DNA of 16,125 nt from an uncultured Bacilli bacterium (GTDB lineage Bacteria > Bacillota_I > Bacilli_A > RF39 > UBA660). A model generated the notes under the pieces. The model did no database searches. It was not told where the DNA came from and saw only the letters and a program-made list of their open reading frames with translations. The position numbers and the translations under genes are program-made. Shown in pieces: positions 8,601-12,983 of this stretch (within the stretch, counting starts at the first letter, position 1; each line of letters begins with the position of its first letter). The stretch is from positions 1 to 16,125 of the forward strand of contig CAKOQD010000019.1 in the NCBI GenBank assembly GCA_934101185.1, read 5' to 3'.

Positions 8601-9369
8601 AACAATAAATGACACAACATATGTAACAACACGTGTTGCAGTAAATGGTAAAAATTTCAAATACAAAGATTTAGAAAGCATAATTGAATATAAGACAGGT
8701 TCTAAAATAATTTATGAAACATTAAAAGAATGGTTTGAAAATAATTCAGAAAATTTAGAAAAAGCAAATGGTGAAGAACTATTCAAAAAAGTTGGATATC
8801 CAGTTAATAAACTAAATAATAATCCAATAAAAAAAGTGAAATTGCAATCAAAATATAATGGAAAAGGTCATATTATAAATAATAAATCAATTGTGGATAA
8901 AGATAAAATATATAGAGTTCAAATATATAAATCAAAAGAAGAACAAGATGACAAATTATACTTTATTGGTTTAGATTTAATAGATATAGACAAAATAAAA
9001 AAATATAAAAAAGGAAAAACAAAAGATTTTAATTTACAATTATGGTGGGGACGAGATAATAATAACAAGATGATATCATATGAACAGTTGCTTAAGGAAT
9101 ACATATTATGCCAAGAGCTAAAAAAGACACAATTATTAAGAATAACAAAAAAAGATAAAACAAGTGGAATTGGCTATTTAGTAGGATTTACAAGTGGAAC
9201 GCTTGAGATCGGCAGTACATTAGGTGATGGCTTAGATCTCGTTGGGGAAAATAATTTGTTTGAAAATATAGGAAGATTTAAAATCACAATATCAACTATA
9301 GAAAAAATAGAGCAATTGTCAATAACAATCCTAGGGGAAATAAATGGGATACAGGCAAGTTGTAATTAG
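5680..9369 (+). CDS. cas9: CRISPR-associated endonuclease Cas9 (type II-A)
   Basis: The 1229-residue RNA-guided nuclease retains every catalytic motif. RuvC-I is LGLDIGISSVGWG with D11, followed by an arginine-rich bridge helix at about 57-80 (RRIKRGTRRIIRRRNYR). RuvC-II is INIETARE with E581. HNH is IDHILPYSRTF with D667 and H668, plus N682 and N691. RuvC-III is HHAMDALVIA with H819 and D822. Its length lies between compact SaCas9 (1053) and SpCas9 (1368). The C-terminal region after about 1080 should hold the WED/PAM-interacting part; the PAM cannot be read by eye. GGAGGG seven bases before ATG 5680 supports the start. The last 26 bases overlap cas1. The intact motifs and complete neighbours suggest an active nuclease. 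Confidence 0.98.
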   Translation: MQKLNYSLGLDIGISSVGWGILELDENKNPIKITDAGVRIFTPGENVKTGESKAEARRIKRGTRRIIRRRNYRLDRVKNLLYQYGYLEGYLDENSNVSDKEEQLKNEFNNIVAKYYENNPTNPYKLKVDALSRKLTNEELSIILVHYAKHRGYSSNREEETSKDSENGKVKNSIKINEQEMKDKNYQTVSEMITKSNRFNEKIRNTTGDYKMIITREMYKDEIEKVLDLQIKFGLINEEFKNEYIKIWGSQRHYSKGPGYAKIIKDELGKIIRVDSPYGGNQIEKMTGICKFTKEPRAPKYAPTSEIFVALGKLVNLRYKTLDDKNYKRLSQEQINEILELAQNQDKVTYKNLIKILNDQTIIIKDLDLNNEQYKKFISEFKTKVLKLDTKERVELQKLTNEEKEKYAEMYKEKVFSKTLIELTGYTKIRKEIIKNFGKEVWEQEKNNYDMLDEIVRILTNCKLNEDIVKEVQENNKVDNKYIETITNLPNFKDHLMISTTLIKQLIPLMKEGKRYDEAMKELNYDHANPNENLLKSDLLIPVNQEKDITNQRVIRSLTQSRKVLNAIIKKYGMPKIINIETARELAKTWQERKTIEKEQQNNYEENQKIKKELVETFPSIFSSVEKVKSTDILRYKLWKEQQEFCPYSLEKIKITDLFDKNTTQIDHILPYSRTFNDNYQNKTLVFTKCNQEKGNLTPYEWLSKQNKYDKFQIFINNLPISERKKQNYLLKNLTPEIENEMRNQNLNDTKYISKKLISLIKANLNVEEVGAYSGSITGKLRAKWGLNGLTHSLESKDYYIKKNTYEEIKKNRENHLHHAMDALVIASINKKLETRMMKYDKYKRYINRKTKNQIESYMYHNDVEKVDNEYFDLETGEIKTIDMKKYIMELQQANEIIETKKGYNLLFPEPFKNFSEEVKLFVYERDNAKQKKLLEETRKYTKEELEKITPIIPSFAKNKESGQLHAETYKGLKTINDTTYVTTRVAVNGKNFKYKDLESIIEYKTGSKIIYETLKEWFENNSENLEKANGEELFKKVGYPVNKLNNNPIKKVKLQSKYNGKGHIINNKSIVDKDKIYRVQIYKSKEEQDDKLYFIGLDLIDIDKIKKYKKGKTKDFNLQLWWGRDNNNKMISYEQLLKEYILCQELKKTQLLRITKKDKTSGIGYLVGFTSGTLEIGSTLGDGLDLVGENNLFENIGRFKITISTIEKIEQLSITILGEINGIQASCN

Positions 9370-10237
9370 AAAGTGTGACAAACTAAGAACAAAGGACAAT
9401 CAATTAGTAATAGAAAAAGAAAAAGAAATAAAAAAAGTTCCACTAGAAGATATAAATTATATCTTACTTGAGGATAATACTTGTACAATTACAGGAAAAT
9501 TAATATCAGAATTAGGTAACTTCGGAATATGCTTAATTACATGTAATGACAAACATGAACCATCAACAATAATGTATCCATATAATCATCATTATAAACA
9601 ATTAGAAGTTTTAGAACAACAATTAGTTATGACTGAAGTATTAAAAGAACAACTTTGGCAAGAAATAGTAAAATCAAAAATAAAAAATCAAATTATAACA
9701 TTGGAAAGAACCACAAAAGATGAAAAAACGATAAAAAAACTATATGAATACTATGATGAGGTAGAACTACATGATAAAACAAATAGAGAAGGCTTGGCTG
9801 CTAAAATATACTTTAGATCATTGTATGGTTCAGAATTTATTAGATTTTATGATGACGCAATAAACGCTGCGCTAAATTATGCATATGCAATAATAAAAAG
9901 TGCAATAACACGTCTATTGGCGGTATATGGGTTAAATACATATTTAGGAATAAAACATAAATCAAAGACAAATAATTTTAATTTGTGTTATGATTTAATT
10001 GAACCTTATAGAGCAATTATAGATGAGTATATTTATGAATCCAAAAATGATATAACATATCCATTATCACCAGAGTTTAGAACTAAACTTGTTAATTTAT
10101 TAAACAAAGAAATAATTTGTGAAAATAAAAAATGTACTATAGAATATAGCATTGAATTATTAGTAAAGAGTTATATAAAAAGCGTTAAAAATAATAAAGT
10201 TTTTCTTTCTTTTCCTAAAATAGTAACATATGAATAG
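9344..10237 (+). CDS. cas1: CRISPR integrase Cas1 (type II)
   Basis: The 297-residue protein is the catalytic subunit of the Cas1-Cas2 spacer integrase. It opens with MGYRQVVIRKCDKL, the usual type II-A Cas1 N-terminus, which fixes the start inside the end of cas9. Metal-binding residues E149 (TNREGLAAKIYF), H205 (GIKHKSKTN) and E220 (DLIEPYRAII) are all present at the spacing expected for this family. The length is normal. It overlaps cas9 by 26 bases and cas2 by 8, so translation of the three genes should be coupled. With Cas2, Csn2 and Cas9 it would insert new spacers at the leader end of the array near 11750. Confidence 0.97.
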   Translation: MGYRQVVIRKCDKLRTKDNQLVIEKEKEIKKVPLEDINYILLEDNTCTITGKLISELGNFGICLITCNDKHEPSTIMYPYNHHYKQLEVLEQQLVMTEVLKEQLWQEIVKSKIKNQIITLERTTKDEKTIKKLYEYYDEVELHDKTNREGLAAKIYFRSLYGSEFIRFYDDAINAALNYAYAIIKSAITRLLAVYGLNTYLGIKHKSKTNNFNLCYDLIEPYRAIIDEYIYESKNDITYPLSPEFRTKLVNLLNKEIICENKKCTIEYSIELLVKSYIKSVKNNKVFLSFPKIVTYE

Positions 10238-10550
10238 ATACATGAGATTATTAGTATTATTTGATTTACCAGTAATTACTGAAAAAGAAAGAAAAACATA
10301 TCAAAAATTCAGAAATTTTTTACTAAAAGATGGATATATTATGATGCAGTATTCCGTTTATTCAAGAATATGTAAAAATAATGATGATTGTGATAAACAC
10401 ATCAAAAGATTAAAATTAAACTTACCTAAAAAAGGAAATATACGTCTTTTACAAATAACAGAAAATCAATATGATAACATGTTAATGTTGTGTGGTGAAA
10501 AACATGAGGAAGAAACATATTCAGTTAGTCCAATGATAATAATAGAATAA
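10230..10550 (+). CDS. cas2: CRISPR adaptation protein Cas2 (type II)
   Basis: This 106-residue protein matches the type II-A Cas2 pattern: the beta strand MRLLVLFDLPV with the conserved Asp, then YQKFRNFLLKDGYIMMQYSVYSRI. It is the structural partner that bridges Cas1 dimers in the integrase. The ATG at 10230 overlaps the cas1 stop by 8 bases. A second in-frame ATG at 10242 (MRLLVL) is the more usual N-terminus, and no clear ribosome binding site decides between them. It is the last gene of the plus-strand cas operon and is followed at once by a strong terminator. Confidence 0.96.
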   Translation: MNRYMRLLVLFDLPVITEKERKTYQKFRNFLLKDGYIMMQYSVYSRICKNNDDCDKHIKRLKLNLPKKGNIRLLQITENQYDNMLMLCGEKHEEETYSVSPMIIIE

Positions 10551-10577
10551 AACCTAAATTGAAAAATTTAGGTTTTT
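10551..10577 (+). terminator. Terminator of the cas9-cas1-cas2 operon
   Basis: AACCTAAATT (10551-10560) pairs perfectly with AATTTAGGTT (10565-10574) around a GAAA tetraloop, and a T run follows. It ends seven bases before the convergent tracrRNA terminator. Confidence 0.92.
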
Positions 10578-10583
10578 ATATAC

Positions 10584-10612
10584 AAAAAAAGATCAAGTTA
10601 AGGGACTTGATC
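10584..10612 (-). terminator. Rho-independent terminator forming the 3' end of tracrRNA
   Basis: On the minus strand GATCAAGT (10612-10605) pairs with ACTTGATC (10598-10591) around a CCCTTA loop, followed by seven T residues (10590-10584). In type II-A tracrRNAs the final hairpin doubles as the terminator, as here. It also appears to be the only terminator downstream of csn2. Confidence 0.9.
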
Positions 10613-10634
10613 AAACCCTAAGGCATTATGCCTT

Positions 10635-10671
10635 ATTAGAGTAACCTGAGTTACTTTGAGTAATGTGTATC
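10635..10671 (-). other. CRISPR anti-repeat within tracrRNA
   Basis: On the plus strand this segment (ATTAGAGTAACCTGAG, then TTACTTTGAGTAATG and TGTATC) closely copies the CRISPR repeat. Differences are: position 1 (G:U wobble in the duplex), one C-U mismatch near position 10, one extra base after CCTGA, one more wobble, and divergence over the last six or so bases. Being on the opposite strand to the array, the RNA is complementary to the crRNA repeat. Confidence 0.93.
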
Positions 10672-10693
10672 AAATTGATACAATTAAATTGTA
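10667..10693. repeat. Two overlapping 15-bp palindromes at the tracrRNA start site
   Basis: GTATCAAATTGATAC (10667-10681) and TACAATTAAATTGTA (10679-10693) are each perfect 7-bp inverted repeats around one central base. They overlap by three bases and cover the predicted start site and the whole -10 box. The first forms the 5' hairpin of the RNA. An operator role is possible but unproven. Confidence 0.6.
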
Positions 10694-10716
10694 ATCTATT
10701 TATCAATTACTGTCAA
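10688..10716 (-). promoter_or_regulatory. Promoter of tracrRNA
   Basis: On the minus strand TTGACA (10716-10711), exactly 17 bases, TACAAT (10693-10688). The -35 is a perfect consensus and the -10 has one change. It overlaps the last codons and stop of csn2 (10696-10698). The predicted start is near 10681. Confidence 0.88.
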
Positions 10717-11676
10717 TAGTTTAGAAGCAATTTCATTCAAAATAATTTCTTCATGTGGATTAGCAATGGATAAATTATAGTACCTATTATCATTTAAAGA
10801 CAGGAAATTAGTATTTAACAAAAATCCTATTTTATCATTAATATTATTCAAATATAACGAATAAAAAGAATTAATATCATTATTGCTAATATTAAAATCA
10901 TTATAAAACTTAATGCAATAATCAAAAATGACATTATCAAGAAAATTAAAATTAATTAGAGAAGTGTCAACAAACTTAAAGATACCATAGCTATCTTTAA
11001 CATATTTATAAATAATAGGATTATTTGAAAAGAAAATAAAGAAAAGATTTTCATTTTTAATATCATTAATATAATTTAACAACTCCATTATTTCACATAC
11101 ATTTAAATAAGCATCGAAAGAATTAATCATAATTATAGTAGGAGTATTACCAATCATAGATAGTAACATCTTAAACATAATTATTTTCTTAGTTCCTTTA
11201 TTTATAAATTTATCAGAAGAAGAGCATCCATCAATGAGTATATCAGTATACTTATTAATAATATCATCAAATTCATTAATTTTTACTTGTAATGAAATAG
11301 AATGTTCAGATAAATAATTATCAGTACAAGAATCAGATCGAATACCAATCTTGTCAAGTTCCGTATTCACATTTTTAACTATATCATTTTTAAAATCATC
11401 ATTAAACTGTGAAAAAATACTATTTTTAAAATAATTACTTTTAGTAAACTTTAATTGATTTAAAAAATCATCATCTTCATCAAAAGCAAATACTTCAAAT
11501 TCTCCCTTACTAACTTTGAGATTATTAATAATAAAAGAGTTATATTCTCCGGAAAAACCAGATTTAATTTTGTTGAAAAATAAGTTTTTATTATAACAAC
11601 TTTCACCAAAAAAAATATTTACTTTCTGAATGTTAATACTGAATTCTTTATTAAAACAATCAAACAAAATATTCAT
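10696..11676 (-). CDS. csn2: Long-form Csn2-like CRISPR adaptation protein
   Basis: I read this 326-residue protein as a long Csn2 of the S. thermophilus CRISPR1 (Csn2-St) kind. It has the short N-terminal beta strands and a P-loop-like but degenerate turn (VNIFFGESCYNKN), a helical middle, then a strand PTIIMINSFDAYLN in Walker-B position and LFFIFFSNN after it. Length fits that subfamily (about 320-350) better than canonical 220-residue Csn2. Csn2 rings bind DNA ends during spacer acquisition. GGTGGT five bases before ATG 11676 favours this start over ATG 11706, which lies at or before the predicted transcript start. It runs opposite to cas9-cas1-cas2, unlike the usual collinear order. Similarity is weak at residue level, so the call leans partly on position. 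Confidence 0.75.
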   Translation of the reverse strand: MNILFDCFNKEFSINIQKVNIFFGESCYNKNLFFNKIKSGFSGEYNSFIINNLKVSKGEFEVFAFDEDDDFLNQLKFTKSNYFKNSIFSQFNDDFKNDIVKNVNTELDKIGIRSDSCTDNYLSEHSISLQVKINEFDDIINKYTDILIDGCSSSDKFINKGTKKIIMFKMLLSMIGNTPTIIMINSFDAYLNVCEIMELLNYINDIKNENLFFIFFSNNPIIYKYVKDSYGIFKFVDTSLINFNFLDNVIFDYCIKFYNDFNISNNDINSFYSLYLNNINDKIGFLLNTNFLSLNDNRYYNLSIANPHEEIILNEIASKLLTVIDK

Positions 11677-11696
11677 GATACCACCAACTTGAAACA

Positions 11697-11725
11697 AGTA
11701 TATCAAATAAATTGCAAAAAATAAA
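11697..11725 (-). promoter_or_regulatory. Candidate promoter of csn2
   Basis: On the minus strand TATACT (11702-11697) is preceded by TGA, an extended -10. The -35 at 17 bases is poor (TTTATT). It overlaps the divergent array promoter, and the predicted start near 11690 supports ATG 11676. Confidence 0.5.
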
Positions 11726-11740
11726 CAAAAATGCTATAAT
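11712..11740 (+). promoter_or_regulatory. Leader promoter of the CRISPR array
   Basis: TTGCAA (11712-11717), 17 bases, TATAAT (11735-11740), with TGC directly before the -10. The predicted start near 11747 falls two to three bases before the first repeat, so pre-crRNA would have almost no leader. Confidence 0.85.
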
Positions 11741-11742
11741 TA

Positions 11743-11749
11743 ATTTGAG
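11743..11749 (+). promoter_or_regulatory. Leader-anchoring sequence ATTTGAG
   Basis: The seven bases abutting repeat 1 are ATTTGAG, the sequence known in streptococcal type II-A leaders to direct Cas1-Cas2 integration to the first repeat. It fixes the leader end of the array at 11750. Confidence 0.85.
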
Positions 11750-12840
11750 GTTAGAGTACCCTGATTATTTTGAGTAATGTTAGACATAATTATTCAAAAC
11801 TATAGCAAAGTGAACGTTAGAGTACCCTGATTATTTTGAGTAATGTTAGACATAATTATTCAAAACTATAGCAAAGTGAACGTTAGAGTACCCTGATTAT
11901 TTTGAGTAATGTTAGACTAATACAAAATTAGCTTATATTAAATTTACGTTAGAGTACCCTGATTATTTTGAGTAATGTTAGACCACTTACACAATGGTAC
12001 TAAAAGACAAAGAGTTAGAGTACCCTGATTATTTTGAGTAATGTTAGACATTTACAACGTAGACCACTCGTTATTATTAGTTAGAGTACCCTGATTATTT
12101 TGAGTAATGTTAGACTAAGTGGTGCTGGAGGACCTAAAGAAGTTAGTTAGAGTACCCTGATTATTTTGAGTAATGTTAGACGTAATACTTGAATTAGTAA
12201 AGTTATTATTTGTTAGAGTACCCTGATTATTTTGAGTAATGTTAGACCTAGATAATTTTGATGCTTTTGATGAAATGTTAGAGTACCCTGATTATTTTGA
12301 GTAATGTTAGACAAGAAGAAATGTGGGTAACACTCTACGAATGTTAGAGTACCCTGATTATTTTGAGTAATGTTAGACTTATTTTGATAACCAAAGAAAT
12401 AAAGCAACGTTAGAGTACCCTGATTATTTTGAGTAATGTTAGACTTGTTGCAATAGAAAATAATAAATACTATGGTTAGAGTACCCTGATTATTTTGAGT
12501 AATGTTAGACGGCTTCCTGATAATGATGATCCAATATCTAGTTAGAGTACCCTGATTATTTTGAGTAATGTTAGACAAGTTTGATGGATATGTTCCAACG
12601 TCAGATGTTAGAGTACCCTGATTATTTTGAGTAATGTTAGACTTGTTGCAATAGAAAATAATAAATACTATGGTTAGAGTACTCTGATTATTTTGAGTAA
12701 TGTTAGACCATATGAAAATATTAAGTTTTATAAAGTTAGTTAGGGTACCCTGATTGTTTTGAGTAATGTTAGACATACTCCTGTGTAGCCACAATCTCAA
12801 ATAAGTTAGAGCACCCTGGTTATTTTGAGTAATATTAGAA
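11750..12840 (+). CRISPR. Type II-A CRISPR array, 17 repeats and 16 spacers
   Basis: Seventeen 36-bp repeats start at 11750, 11816, 11882, 11948, 12014, 12080, 12146, 12212, 12277, 12343, 12409, 12475, 12541, 12607, 12673, 12739 and 12805. The repeat begins GTTAGAGTACCCTGA and ends GAGTAATGTTAGAC. Spacers are 30 bases, except spacer 8 (12248-12276) with 29. The first 14 repeats are identical. Repeat 15 has one change, repeat 16 two, and repeat 17 several (including its last base), as expected at the old trailing end. Spacer 1 equals spacer 2 and spacer 11 equals spacer 14. The repeat start GTTAGAGTACCCTG resembles S. aureus-type II-A repeats, and the anti-repeat in tracrRNA confirms plus-strand transcription. 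Confidence 0.99.
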
Positions 12841-12931
12841 TTGGTTAACAATTTATAAACCAATATTAATTAGATATACTTTTGTAAGGTTTTTCGTATT
12901 TTTCCATACTGCGATGTAATAATATAATAAA

Positions 12932-12957
12932 AGCGCTCTATTTCTGAGTGTCTTTTT
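12932..12957 (+). terminator. Possible terminator of the CRISPR array transcript
   Basis: GCGCTC (12933-12938) pairs with GAGTGT (12946-12951) including two G-U pairs, followed by C and five T residues (12953-12957). On the minus strand the G-U pairs become A-C mismatches, so it should work on the plus strand only. The region 12841-12983 otherwise holds a 7-bp hairpin (12840-12864) without a T run and no gene. Confidence 0.45.
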
Positions 12958-12983
12958 CATTTTTTAAATAGATATATTTAAAC

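Larger units (their letters stand above)
10584..10681 (-). ncRNA. tracrRNA (predicted, about 98 nt)
   Basis: Read 5' to 3' on the minus strand, the predicted RNA starts near 10681 with a small hairpin (GTATC-AATTT-GATAC). It then carries an anti-repeat (10671-10635) complementary to nearly the whole CRISPR repeat, a nexus hairpin AAGGC-ATAAT-GCC(TT) at about 10633-10618, a linker, and the terminal hairpin with U tail. The nexus and linker layout resembles tracrRNAs of S. aureus Cas9 and S. thermophilus CRISPR1 from memory. It would pair with pre-crRNA, allow RNase III cleavage and load Cas9. A consensus promoter sits at the right distance upstream. The 5' end is inferred from that promoter. 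Confidence 0.92.

Noticed and set aside
5680..9369. Use of TGA as a tryptophan codon (Mollicutes code)
   Set aside because: All long genes read through without internal TGA, tryptophan is encoded by TGG, and one gene (3245-3643) appears to end in TGA.
10584..10720. A streptococcal-style long tracrRNA that folds as a natural single guide and represses the cas9 promoter
   Set aside because: No repeat-like segment precedes the anti-repeat on the same strand, and no stretch matching the cas9 promoter (5628-5666) was seen in the upstream part, so this known mechanism is not supported here.
11704..11706. ATG 11706 as the csn2 start
   Set aside because: ATG 11676 has GGTGGT at good spacing and the residues from there match the expected Csn2 N-terminus. 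The upstream ATG lies upstream of the predicted transcript start.
12213..12863. A 216-codon minus-strand frame with a 22-residue periodic peptide (SNITQNNQGTLT repeats)
   Set aside because: It is the CRISPR array read in reverse. The 66-bp repeat-spacer period is divisible by three and one frame happens to lack stops. There is no ribosome binding site or protein family.
12840..12864. Hairpin ATTGGTT/AACCAAT directly after the last repeat as the array terminator
   Set aside because: No T run follows the stem on the plus strand, so it does not fit an intrinsic terminator. The structure at 12932-12957 is the better candidate.
5628..12957. CRISPR locus as a recent mobile-element insertion
   Set aside because: No transposase, integrase, terminal inverted repeats or target-site duplication were seen at its edges, and base composition is like its surroundings.
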